DNA from: Liolophura sinensis
Taxonomy: Eukaryota; Mollusca; Polyplacophora; Chitonida; Chitonidae
Assembly: GCF_032854445.1 (NCBI RefSeq)
Contig: NC_088307.1
Span: 24,811,953-24,875,952, forward strand
Length of the DNA stretch: 64,000 bases
Direction: 5' to 3'
The notes beneath the pieces are model-generated. The model saw only the letters and a list, made by a program, of their open reading frames with translations, had not been told where the DNA came from and did no database searches. Position numbers and translations under genes: made by a program. The stretch's first letter is position 1. Each line of letters begins with the position of its first letter. This document shows positions 48,101 through 58,685 of this stretch, piece after piece.

Positions 48101-48603
48101 CAACTTGCGCATGGTCGTGGGTTTCCCCCGAGCTCTGCCCGGTTTCCGCACACCACAATGCTGGCCGCCGTCGTCTAAGTGAAATATTCTTGACTACGGG
48201 GTAAAACACCTATCAGATAAATAAATAAATGTTAGCTGCGTGGTATTTTGAATTTTACAAAAGTCTGGCTTTTTTGAGACAGTGGTGTCTCTCTTTACGC
48301 ATTCTTAGTGAAATTCTATTTTTCAAGAGCGATATTTTTATTTATTTATTTGTTTTTTTTATTACCAACAGTCTTTGTCTATATGTGTCGAATTACATGC
48401 GAAATTCAAGGGCGATATTAACTAACTCGATATGCCCTCTGTATTTCATTTTCTTTTCCTTGAGTCACGTGACTTACCTGAATGACTTACAGATCCTGTA
48501 ACCCTCACATAACCTGAGATAACTTTTGTATACGGGCCGGCAGAAGGGCGTGGTCCGTGGGACAGAGGCTTGATAAGACTCTTCTGTACTGCACACGTGA
48601 CGC
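42135..48603 (-). CDS. EGFL7: EGFL7, EMI- and EGF-domain secreted protein (5' end missing)
   Basis: Exons, in order: 48603-48478, 47525-47407, 46218-46123, 45710-45588, 44247-44159, 42369-42135. All are GT/AG with agreeing phases, about 262 codons (human EGFL7 is 273 aa with its signal). The first two form an EMI domain (VCSTEESYQASVPRTTPFCR, YERAYQTVYQ, KCCPGWAQ). The third is an EGF module (ICDQGCTNNGQCIKPNKCKC). The fourth is a calcium-binding EGF (DLNECKNGRHDCQQLC). The last two are a coiled coil split by a Thr-rich linker (KKPTTTTQRPTTTTED) and end RLASLSEQISILEERLEDC, very close to the vertebrate EGFL7 C-terminus. Vertebrate EGFL7 is a secreted, matrix-bound regulator of vessel growth; the invertebrate role is not known to me. 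Its signal-peptide exon was not found upstream. A donor T|GTAAGA at 42134 suggests one more short 3' exon; if unspliced, the frame stops at 42058. Confidence 0.93.
44314..44467 (+). mobile_element. SINE copy
   Basis: CGGCCGTACGTGGGAAGGCC, TTTCCCCCGGGCTCTGCCCG and GATAAGTGAAATATTTTTGT in order, with an AATAAAATAAATAAATA tail. Antisense in the EGFL7 intron between exons 45588 and 44247. Confidence 0.88.
44715..44860 (-). mobile_element. Diverged SINE
   Basis: AATGTTTGAAGCCGTACTCA and CATCTACGACGGAGG keep the family order, but the body is heavily altered. A tRNA-like segment (minus-strand GTCGGTTCAATACCTACC) lies beyond it at about 44960-45010. Confidence 0.5.
45060..45420. repeat. Dispersed repeat, copy 2
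   Basis: Partner of 40790-41190: AACAGACATTCGTACACCAG, ATAATCGCATGGTCAGTTCC and CCCTAGCCCCACGGGTTAAG align with it. Lies in an EGFL7 intron. Confidence 0.75.
45968..46070 (+). mobile_element. SINE fragment
   Basis: The 3' half of the main family: TTCCCCCGGGTTCTG, then ATAAGTGAAATATTCTCGAG and an AAATAAGAAAATAAG tail. Lies in the EGFL7 intron between exons 46123 and 45710. Confidence 0.75.
46325..47290. repeat. 48-bp minisatellite in EGFL7 intron
   Basis: About 20 copies of a unit made of GTAAAACCAGAGCAGCGATG, ACAGTGTGATAGACGTAC and AGCATACAGA. Because 48 is a multiple of three and no frame holds a stop, several long open frames (up to 347 codons) run through it. They have no codon or domain features of a gene. 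The unit recurs as a dispersed element elsewhere in the window. Confidence 0.97.
47842..48230 (+). mobile_element. Long SINE variant with extra central module
   Basis: Head (GTGGCTCAGTTGGCTGGC, box A; GAGTTCAAGTCCAGCTCATG, box B), then an added module of about 120 bp (47941-48060) before the usual body and (AATA)n tail. It is flanked by GTTAGCTG (47834-47841 and 48231-48238). The module is bounded by two copies of CTCATGCTG. Total 389 bp against about 245 for ordinary copies. It lies in the EGFL7 intron between 48478 and 47525. Confidence 0.9.
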
Positions 48604-48779
48604 CTGGGCGAAAACAAAAGAGTCAACAGTCACTAAATTTATTTAATCTTTCTTTATCCGATAAATGACTGCATGCAACTAATATGTTTCTCCAACACAT
48701 GATTGTAAGAAGGCCTGTAAGGTTTCCTCATGGCAAATTACACAGCATTTCTTTTGCATATAATGGTTATAAAAAGGTT

Positions 48780-48813
48780 CGGGCGTAAAACACCAATCAA
48801 ATAAATAAATAAA
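48780..48813 (+). mobile_element. SINE tail fragment
   Basis: Only the last 34 bases of the family remain: GGGCGTAAAACACCAATC followed by AAATAAATAAATAAA. Confidence 0.75.
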
Positions 48814-49197
48814 AAGGTTAGGAAAGTATGCCATTCGGCAGTGGTACAGAACTGTGTGACACCAGTTTAGTACCGTACGGTTGCATTTTGGTGCTGTGTT
48901 TATTTTTGTCAGGCCGCAGCTCATTGTTCTATGATGTCAGTAGGAGGGGAGGGGGATGGGGTGAGATAGAAGTACTTTGTCGCCATAGATAAAAATTTCT
49001 TACTGCAGTATGTGACTTGTCAAAAATATTAGACAACTTGTGTTGACAGTGGTTTACTCATCACCTGTTTCGGTGGGCCATGTAGACTGATGACACCCCT
49101 TCACTTCAGAACTTGTTTAAATGCACAAACACTCAGCTCCTCAATTATCCCCATCGTTTCTCTACTCCGAATGACTTTTTGAAACTTTTTCCAGATA

Positions 49198-49202
49198 TAA
49201 TA

Positions 49203-49297
<95 letters not shown>
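49198..49297. repeat. (TA)n microsatellite
   Basis: About 100 bp of nearly pure TA repeats, interrupted near the left end by TGTGTG. It can extrude as a cruciform and is likely to be length-variable. Confidence 0.97.
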
Positions 49298-49300
<3 letters not shown>

Positions 49301-49341
49301 ACCTTGTAACTTTTTACACATGACCGTACGACCGATTACAG

Positions 49342-49591
49342 CCTTGTGTTACGGAATTTGAAACCACATGTATGGTACCGCCATTCAATGAAGTTGAAGC
49401 TGATACACTCGAAACCTCCATGTGTTTCAAACGGTACAAACGGATGGTGGATAAAGCCATGTTACCATCGGTACTGTTACCCATGTCAGAGTGCTGCGAA
49501 CCAAATGGCGAAAAAATACATGGCCGAAACAAGCTTCCATACACTGCGTCAGAACGCAACTCTGTACCGGTACGCATGTCAAACTGTTGCT
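49342..49591 (+). CDS. Possible cysteine-rich exon, unrecognised
   Basis: Between an acceptor-like CCGATTACAG and a good donor T|GTAAGT lie 83 open codons plus one base: [20 protein letters not shown], later [22 protein letters not shown] and RMSNCCC. Eight cysteines in 83 residues and balanced composition look more like a secreted domain than chance. I recognise no family, no neighbouring exon was found, and it is antisense to sequence upstream of EGFL7. It may be an isolated exon or a transposon relic. Confidence 0.22.
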
Positions 49592-49825
49592 GTAAGTAAC
49601 ATGTGCAGATGTGTTTAGCTAACCGTGTGTAATTTACACTTTGAAGAGAAATTAAGCTTCATAGAGTCCTAGCATCCGTGGCTTGCCTTGACATTTGCCC
49701 CCAGGTGTACAGCTGCATATGGGGACAAATTGACCGTACTATTACAAACTCAGATAAAAAGGCAGACAGAGCAAAAAATACCAAGAAACGTCAAGGACAA
49801 ATTAAGCTGTCAGAGTGAGATAAGG

Positions 49826-50103
49826 GCCATCTGATGGGGGAAGGGTGCAGTGGAGTAGGGGAAGGGTAGTCAACTTAGGATGATGCTGTCTGAGGTTACT
49901 TTCAAAGGAAGACTGTTTGCACAGACAGAGATCGTCGTTTCTGCACCTCATGCTGGCCTCTTCTCCGATCGTACGTGGGAAGGCCTGCAGCAACCTGCTG
50001 ATAGGAGTGGGTTTCCCTCGGGCTCTGCCCGGTGTCCTACCACAATGCTGGCCGCCGTCGTATAAGTGAAATATTCTTAGTACGGCAAAAACCACCAATC
50101 AAA

Positions 50104-50133
<30 letters not shown>
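49826..50133 (+). mobile_element. Long SINE variant, head missing
   Basis: Starts inside the extra module found in 47842-48230 (GCCATCTGATGGGG; CTGAGGTTACTTTCAAAGG), then the normal body and a long (AAAT)n tail. It confirms that the module is a shared subfamily feature. Confidence 0.85.
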
Positions 50134-50134
<1 letters not shown>

Positions 50135-50213
50135 ATCGTTTCTTCACTGATATCAAAGCTTCTATAAATTCAGCTCTTTGGTCATATTTATTAGATGATT
50201 TGATTGATGGTTC

Positions 50214-50345
50214 TCCCAGAACAGCCATGAAGGTCAAAGGTTGACTGACTGACTGACAGAGGTTGAGTGAGTAATTGCTGGACTGATGGCTTGTGGTTTT
50301 GTTGACTGACTGACTGGATGAATGACTCACTGACTGTATGACTGA
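50214..50345. repeat. TGAC/TGAG-rich degenerate repeat
   Basis: Irregular runs of GACTGACTGAC, GAGTGAG and GACTGACTGGATGAATGAC, a decayed tetranucleotide microsatellite. Confidence 0.7.
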
Positions 50346-51164
50346 CTGTTATTTTGATTGGTACGTAAGTATAGGTTGATTGACTCTGAAACTTAACGAA
50401 TTGACCAGACCCGAGGGCTGGTCTTTTTGCATTGTTTTTAATGCGATTGTATATTAAATACAATGCCAACACAGCATCTTGAGTAATTCTAGACTAGTGA
50501 CGTCAAATAAGTTGCAACTATTATCACTCATAATTTGTACCTTTTGCACCTACCTGAGCTCTGGTGCTGGGGGGCCTGTAGGTTACTAATATTTAGGCAT
50601 ATACATGAACAGTTAAAATAAAACCTCAGGTAAATTGTTGCCCTATGTGTCAAAACTGCTGTATATGGCTGGTATACGAATGTCGGTTTCAACACATATA
50701 TTAACCTGTTACGTGTGACTATTTGTCAAGTATTGTACTCTGTATGCCGTAAGTCTTTTATTATACTGACAACAGGGGACGTTTCACCGGTTACGTTTGA
50801 GCATTTGCTGAACATGAACCTGTACGTCGTCGCTGCTCTGGATTTCTTTCAACGCTGTAAGTCATCATATTAGTTTCTGGTTAATTTGCATACAATATAC
50901 CGTTCAAGTTTAAATCTATTTTCTATATGTGTCAGAATGTATACATTAACAATTAACAAACAAAAACATCAAGAAAATGTTTACAAAATATCATGAAAAG
51001 GATCTTAACACTATCACACTGTCGTCGTTGCTCTGGGTTTCTCTCAATGCTGTATGTCTTAATGATATCGTTTGTCTTAACTATGTTCACACCATTTTCA
51101 CAATCCAATAGTGGTATAGTAAAATGCTCTAAATCAACTCGATGGTTTCACTGAGATATAAAAT

Positions 51165-51575
51165 ACTACAGCATCGAGAGTAAAACCAGAGCAACGATGA
51201 CAGTGTGACAGACGTACAGCATAGATGTAGAAACCAGCGCAGCGAAGACTGTGATAGACGTACAGCATAGTAAAACTAGAGCAGCGACGACAGTGTGATA
51301 GACGAACAGCATAGAGAGTAAAACTACAGTAGCGACGACAGTGTGATAGACGTACAGCATAGAGAATAAAAATAGAGCATCGACGACAATGTGATAGGCG
51401 TACAGCATAGAGGGTAAAGCCAGAGAAACGACGACAGTGTGATAGACGCACAGCATAGAGAGTAAAAATAGAGCATCGACGACAATGAGATAGACGTACA
51501 GCATAGAGAGTAAAGCCAGAGAAACGACGACAGTCTGATAGACGTACAGCGTAGAGAGTAAAACCAGACCAGAGA
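51165..51575. repeat. Second array of the 48-bp unit, diverged
   Basis: About eight copies of GACGTACAGCATAGAGAGTA, AAGCCAGAGAAACGACGACA and GTGTGATA: the same unit as 46325-47290 with different substitutions. Some copies alternate AAAATAGAGCATCGACGAC. Confidence 0.93.
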
Positions 51576-53434
51576 CCACATGTATAAATGGTGGAATACG
51601 GTCCCCTGTCAGTTTACTCTGTTAGAATTCTATTCTAACTGTTCATGTAAACGCTTTACGTGCTCTCTAAAAGCCGAAGTTGCCACTACATAAAAGGTCG
51701 GAATTGTATGGTTTTCGACTAGCTGTACAAATCAGATAAGTACAAATATAAGTACATTTTGTTGATTCCCTTAAGTGACTAAAGGCAGACGGAATCAACG
51801 ACTGTTTCTCAGCTATTGGCCTCCTTGTGTATCAGAGATATATGTTCGTGTATAGACGCATATTCTGAAGAGCCCGACGATTATTTCCTTTGACATTTAC
51901 CTAATCTCACTCCTTCCAAAGTGAGTAGAGTTTTTTTTTTTCCTTCTTTAATCTGGAATACATCTGAAGCAAGATGCTTTCTTTACCCATGCGTATGGCA
52001 ACACCTACCAACCCCTCCACCGGGCGCATCGGATCGACCCCTGCCCCAGCCGGCAATCTGCCAGCAACGTAATCATGCACGTCCCGCAATATGATGCCCG
52101 CACCCTTTTACTTTTGTGTACTGTTCCCCTAGGGGTTTGAGGCGAGTCTCAGAAACGGTTGTCTTATTTACAAGCAAAAATGAAGGGTGGGCAGCATTTT
52201 TGTATCATATTTGCCATACCCAACGTAGTACAAAACCAACAATAAAAACACAATAAAAACAGCAATAATACTAAAAATTATTGTATAATTGCTAAATGCT
52301 GATGCAATTTAAAATTTGGTTTTAAAGCTTCAGTATGTGTCTTGGCTGACTACATTGCGTTACCCAGAACGGAAATTTGCTACTCGTGCAGGCTACAGGC
52401 CATATATAGTGTTACAGTAATGTAAGCGATGTTCTGCACACTTTTGACATTTGCTGAATCGCCTTCCCAGATTGAAGCGAGATATTTTCCCATAACCTAG
52501 CGCTACTTGCAACATTCAAAATCTTGAGCTCATCTTAAGTGGGCTAGACAACTTGTAACGTAACTAATCTACCAAAAACTTTATTGCCTGCACGCAGCTC
52601 CAAGTAAAACGGCGCGTTTGCCTTTTTGCCTGGAGCTTTTATTTACCTGAACTCTGGAAAGTTCAACTGGAGAAAAAGCCGGTAGTAACTCTCTCATTCT
52701 AGAAAAAGCACTTTGATAACTTTTTGTTATTTATGCGACGTCTGAGAAGACGTGCTTTTACTCCCCACCGAATTCCCAGACTGTAGACTCCAGCGTGGCT
52801 TCGAGCTAAAGTCACGCCATACATGGAAAACAATGTCCGTAAATGTCGAGTCAGTTTGATATGACATTTTATATTCTCCTATCAAAAACGCGTCCAGGCC
52901 AAGGTTGCTTTTGTTTAGGAAATATAAGTAAGTTTCTATTTGGTGACCCTACGGGGGTTTAGAGAAGACTAACACGCCTTCAGGTCTGATTTACAATTTT
53001 ACAATGAAAATAAACTTTTCTGGTTTATGGCTTTCAAAAAAAGGTTTTCCAGATATGTGTTCATGTCTATCTACTGATGCCAAGTTAATCTGTACATCGG
53101 AGTTTTTGCATACTAACTATGCCCTATGTATTAACCCCTATAAAATATGCCTCCCCCGCCCCTCCCGCTTTGATGCAAAAAGAATTCGCTACAACTTACA
53201 CAGAGTATACAGGTATACTACTTTATAGTTTTGGCTTATAATATAGTGTGTAATCTTGTTCTTTTTCACGCTAACGCCAGGAGTGCAGATTTGTAATATT
53301 CCAGGGCTCCACAGGTAAGTTTTAAACTATAACAATTATATTAATATCTTATAACACTCAAAGAAATCAGAAGTAGGGTTCTTCAGAGGGGAATTACGGC
53401 ATCTCATTCGGTGAGAATAGTCGGTGTTATGCCA

Positions 53435-54365
53435 GCCTGTCTTGTTGGAATGAGGCATGCAGCGCCAGCCTCCCTTGTCAGAATAAGGCGTCCTACGCCA
53501 GCCTCCCTTGTCAGAATAAGGCGTCCTACGCCAGCCTCCCTTGTCAGAATAAGGCGTCCTACAACAGCCTCCCTTGGTAGAATAAGGGATTCTATAACAG
53601 CCTCTCATGTCACAATGAGGGATGCTATAGCAGCCTCCCCCTGTCAGAATACGAGGTCTCACGCCAGCCTTGATCCCCTGTCAGAATAAGGGGTGTTATG
53701 TCAACCTCCTTTGTCAGCATAAGGGGTGCTACAACAGCTTTCCTTGATAGGAAAAAGTGCGCTACGACAGCCTCTTCTGTCAGAATAAGGGCTGTAACAA
53801 GTCTCGTTTGTCAACATAAGGGGTGCTAAAATAGTCTCCCTTGTCAAAATAAGGCGTACTAGAACAACTTCAGTTGGCGGCATAGGGGATGCTCCGACAG
53901 CCTCCCCTGTCAGAATAAGGGTTGCTAGAACAGCTTCACTTGTCAGAATAAGAGGTGATACGAGATCTTCCCTTGTCAGAATAAGAGGTGTACAACAGTC
54001 TCGCTTGTCAGAATAGCTGGTGCTACGACAACTTCCTTGTCAGAATAAGGGGTGCTACAACACTCTGTCTTGTCAAAATAAGGGATGCAGAGCCAGCCTC
54101 CCTTATCAGAATAAGGGGCACTACGACAGCCTCCCTTATCAGAATAAGGGGCACTACGACAGCCTTCCGTGTCAGAATAAAGGGCGCTGCGAGAGCCTTC
54201 CTTGTATGAGTAAAAGGTGTTAAGACAGCATTCTTGGTTAGAATAAAGGGTGTCACAAACGCCTCCTTTGTCAGAATAAGAGGTACTACAATAGCCCCCT
54301 TGTCAGAATGAGGGATGCTACAAGTTAGGCTTTTAACGGCAGCCTCCCTTGTCAGAATGAGGTTT
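53435..54365. repeat. 33-bp minisatellite
   Basis: About 27 variable copies of CAGCCTCCCTTGTCAGAATA followed by AGGGGTGCTACAA. The most homogeneous copies are at 53470-53580 and 54090-54165; elsewhere unit length varies. Confidence 0.93.
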
Positions 54366-54934
54366 TATTCCATATAAATAAAGACGTACATCATAGAGAG
54401 AAAAGCGACGACTGTGATAGCTAGCAAATGGTCACACGTAACCTATTTGCCAGCTAGTCTCAAATTACAATTTCATCAAGAAAGGCAGCATTTTGTGTTT
54501 CCACTCTGGGGTTGTTGGTAAAAGCCTGCGTGTATATATTCAGAACTACTTCCTGCATGACTCAGCAACTGTGACGGTGTTACATAGGCCTACCCAGATC
54601 TGATACAGTTTAAATTATTTGATTTGCTACTAAAATAAACACAGTGGCACCCTGTGAAAAGGATTACATGTCGGTGGCCAGCCCTCAGGAAGAAGGGGGA
54701 TGTCTTAGATGCTCTCCCTGATTGCTTTGCCAGGTGCGTCAATATACACATCAGTGCTGAGTGATTTTAATAAGCTATTAAGCATTAGAAACTCCCACGC
54801 TGGTGCAATGTTTACATTTAGATACACACAGAAAATATGTTTAAACAGTTTTTAAAACGGATGTTTCTATTATATAAAGCTCAGGACAAAAAAAGACATT
54901 GTCTTAAAATAAACAGATGATTTACCACTGGGTA

Positions 54935-55560
54935 CAGAATGTGTGTGGCATAGATAGATCAAATATGGGAGTTTGGCATAGATGGTTCAAAATGTGTGTG
55001 CCATAGATGGATCAAATATAGGAGTGTGGCACAGATGTTAGATGGATCAAAATGTGTGTGGCATAGATGGATCAAAATGTGTGTGGCATAGATGGATCAA
55101 ATATACGACTTTGACATAGATGGATCAAAATGTGTGTGGCATAGATGGATCAAATATACGAGTTTGGCATAGATGGATCAAAATGTGTGTGGCATAGATG
55201 GATCAAAATGTGTGTGACGTAGATGAATTAAAATGTGTTTAACACAGATGGATCAAATACACGAGTTTAGTATAGATGGATCAAAATGTGTGTGGCATAG
55301 ATGGATTAAAATGTGTGTGGCATAGATGGATCAAAATGTGTGTGGCATAGATGGATCAAATATACGAGTTTGGCATAGATGGATCAAAATGTGTGTGGCA
55401 TAGATGGATCAAAATGTGTGTGGCATAGATGCATCAGATATAGAAGTTTGGCATAGATGGATCAAAATGTGTGTGGCAAAGATGCATCAAATATAGAAGT
55501 TTGGCATAGATGGGTCAAAATGTGTGTGGCACAGATGGATCAAAATGTGCGAAAACTATG
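54935..55560. repeat. 25-bp minisatellite with two unit types
   Basis: About 24 units. One type is CATAGATGGATCAAAATGTG followed by TGTGG; the other replaces AAAATGTGTGTGG with AAATATACGAGTTTGG. The two types are interspersed irregularly, a higher-order pattern. Confidence 0.93.
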
Positions 55561-55610
55561 TGAGGTCGTCACATTGGTCCCTTCCCCACGTACGATTGGT
55601 GTAATATGGT

Positions 55611-55688
55611 CTTAGTGCACATATGACCGGTAGTTTCTTAGTGCACATATGACCGGTAATTTCTTAGTGCACATATGACCGGTAGTTT
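55611..55688. repeat. Three 26-bp direct repeats
   Basis: CTTAGTGCACATATGACCGG plus TAGTTT, repeated at 55611, 55637 and 55663 with one mismatch. Confidence 0.95.
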
Positions 55689-57299
55689 CAAAGGTGAGGT
55701 CATCTACAGTCTAGAATAATCTGCATTTACTCTGGTTACTGATTTTCTAGATTATACGCACTGAATCAAAACCAGTTTTTGTGGGACGTTCTCTCTTGTC
55801 ACACGTTCACGAACTCGTTGTCCTATACAGGATTTGCTGACACACGACTTTCCTTCGGAATTACTCTGATCGCGGACCTGATCGGAAGCACCCTCTCCGC
55901 GAGAGTGCTTGACAGCTGCTTCATAGGCGCGCTAAAAATATCCACCGTCAAGAAAAAGAAACGGAGTGGACTATGAGTGAATTTATTAGTGACAGGAAGC
56001 AATTGGTATGGTAGTCAACAAATAACGGATGGGAATCATGTATACAGTTTATGGACGTCGAGAGTTTGTGTATACACATCTGATATGTTTTCACACCTAC
56101 TTTGGAAAGCTAACCTAAGGTAGCCTTCGCCTGCAAAAAAAACGTAACGGAAAAAATATGGTGGAGGGGGATAGCCGCATCACCAAATGTACTATGGAAG
56201 ATGGTTCTCGCCATTTCTTTTTTATTTTTGTTTTACTTTTAGTCTTATCTTCCATAATATTTCGGATAACACAATATTACAAAAAGTTTCGAGGCATTTA
56301 GATTCCTGATTCTTGAATTAAGGAACATATTTTAGGTACATTCATGATCATTTAAGTAATTTTGACTAGAAGGCTGAATATTATAGGAGCAACTAATGGT
56401 ATCATGAAGAAAATCGGCGAGCCCGTGATAAATAACCAGTCACTGGCAAGTCTCAACGAACTTGTCCGAACTTTGTCATCTGTAACACACGTCCCATTGG
56501 TGGAATTGGCAATCGATCTTCAACAAATTTCATTGCTTCTTGCCACCATAGCCCCAGTTAAGAATTACTGCGGAATCTTGAAAATTCCTTGTCAGAGACT
56601 GGTATTGAATCCACGTCTCCAGTTACCTAGCCATCGAAGGGCGAGCATCTTAACTATACATCCACACCCCGCGCCCAAGGCGATCAGTGGTGGTTGATCA
56701 ACAAGAAACAAAGAAGCAGGAAAATTTAAAACATTCCATGCGTCTCAATAAAAAAAGCAGTGATGGTCGGACCTGTCTTCCATACGGACGGCTCCACAGC
56801 GGAAGTAACGGTACATATTTTCCACGCGGTGTCACATTCGCTGGGTAACGTGGCCTATAACTGTGTGAATTCCAGGGTCTTCTCTACTTGTCTGACAAAT
56901 GTGCACACGGCCTACATGTCGCCGACGTGTCTGTATACAACACACTTTTTAGTAATTATACTCCGTAAGTAATGTTGAACATCTGAACTTGCGTTAGCTG
57001 TTTAGTTTGGAACATTAAAAAAAAGACCTCACAGCCAAAAAGTAAGAAGTACTAACCCAGTGTTATGTGTTCTGTGTCACGATTGTCTTAAACACAATCA
57101 GATACCAAAGCTTGGTCGTCAACATTCAAAAACCCTATATGGTCGGATATGTCTATATTATTGCTGCTATGCTGTGCGTCTTTATTATATTGTAAATGAG
57201 AACGTGGTTTAAGATATAACTGTATTATTGTATCAGTTGTATAACTACCACAATGATGCTATGAATTTTATTTTTCCAATTTCATATGCTACATAAACA

Positions 57300-57690
57300 G
57301 TTTGTTTTTAACATGCTTCATAGTTCGATAGGGACTCTCAGTATTTTCAACATGCATTTATATAGCTAAAGACGTACTTCGGGGAGTAAAACCAGAGCAA
57401 TGAGAACAGTGTCATCGATGGCAAATGGTAACCAGTAACCGGGGAAAATACGGCTACAGCATAGAGAGCAGCGACTACAGTGTGATAGATGGCAAATGGT
57501 CACCAGTCACCGATAAAATACGGGCTCTTGTCAGGTTATCTCAGTCAGGGTTTTACTGTAACTGTTCATGTAAATGTTTAAATAGTGGCATTTACATGCC
57601 TCCTTTTCATACGTTACATAAACAGTCTGTTTTAAACATGCTTCATAGTTCGATGGGGACTCTCAGTATTTTCAACATGCATTTATATAG
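57300..57690. repeat. Duplicated segment of about 75 bp plus 48-bp-family pieces
   Basis: ACATGCTTCATAGTTCGATA, GGGACTCTCAGTATTTTCAA and CATGCATTTATATAGCT at about 57310-57367 recur at about 57634-57692. Between them are two pieces of the dispersed 48-bp family with the continuation GATGGCAAATGGTCACCAGT. Confidence 0.8.
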
Positions 57691-57715
57691 CTGTCATCGA
57701 TGGCAAATGGTCACC

Positions 57716-57795
57716 AGTGAGTGGTGTCAAAACAGGCAACATTGTAACTATAGATAATGATAGTTACATTGTTGCCCGTTTTGACACCACTCACT
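57716..57795. repeat. Near-perfect 35-bp hairpin
   Basis: The left arm starts AGTGAGTGGTGTCAAAACAG and the right arm ends CGTTTTGACACCACTCACT. The arms are 57716-57750 and 57761-57795, with one mismatch and a 10-base loop (TAGATAATGA). A third partial copy of the right arm follows at about 57799-57832. Confidence 0.9.
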
Positions 57796-58599
57796 CTCTT
57801 ACATTGTTGCCTGTTTTGACACCAGTCACTCTCTTACTGTATATATGTTGTCTTGTATCTCTGTATGTCCATATGGTTTGATAACGACGTAAGAACCTAC
57901 ATCGAAACGTCACCAACAAAATAAATCCAGAAGTTGTTATCCATAAGTAATGCCTCTGTCAATCTATACCATCCCAGTTCCTAAATGCCTCTGAAAGAAG
58001 CCAAATTGTATATATGGTGAACTTGATTATAGCCTACATCCTGAAAGGTTTAACTCACAATCGATTGTATATAGGAAGCAGATTTCACCTTGATATCTTG
58101 AACATTACATATCAAAGGAGAGAGGACCCTGTGACCTATGAAGTCAAGAGTTCGAAATATATATATAGGCATATATAAATATAAAACTAATGTTTTTCAT
58201 CGGATTGCGAATGTGATGTTATGATAAAAACAACATTCTGAATGGATATTTTCCCTCAAATCCACTTCTGTTCTCTTTCATGCGGGCGTGTCACAGAACG
58301 CGCCAAATACGTGAGATGTATTGAATCCTAGTTACTGGGTAATAAGATTGCCCAACCTCTTTCATGTCCCCTCCCACCGCGTTCTTGGATGCGTTTCGCC
58401 GCATACAACTATTTTACTTTAAACAGGGGGTTTAATCGTGCCACTCCTACGAGGGCATACACATACCCCGTTACAACACCCCGCAAAGACATGATACTGT
58501 GCCCAACCCTAACCAAATATACCAGCCATAGCGTTGTACCAGCTTGTCTTTGAAGCATCGTCTTATTTCTTTATTCAAAACAAAAAAGCTGCATTGCGC

Positions 58600-58685
58600 A
58601 CATGCTTTACCCTGACCTGGGGTTGAACCCACGCCTGTCGGTGGTCGTAAGACGAGGGACCTGTATACCCATTATACCACCTTTA
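58600..58685 (-). mobile_element. tRNA-like sequence
   Basis: On the minus strand GGTGGTATAATGGGTATACA (box A-like) and GTGGGTTCAACCCCAGGTC (box B-like) are correctly spaced. I could not form an acceptor stem or a clear anticodon arm, so it is probably a SINE head or tRNA relic. Confidence 0.4.

Noticed and set aside
42135-48603. miR-126 in an EGFL7 intron
   Set aside because: Vertebrate EGFL7 hosts this microRNA. I looked for its mature sequence in the introns on the minus strand and did not see it.
51907-52089. 60-codon minus-strand open frame considered as the missing EGFL7 signal-peptide exon
   Set aside because: It is charged rather than hydrophobic (RLKKEKKKLYS) and has no donor of the needed phase.
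56362-56697. 111-codon open frame on the plus strand
   Set aside because: Its right half is the reverse of a tRNA-like SINE head (minus-strand TAGTTAAGATGCTCGCCC and GTGGATTCAATACCAG), so it is probably transposon sequence.
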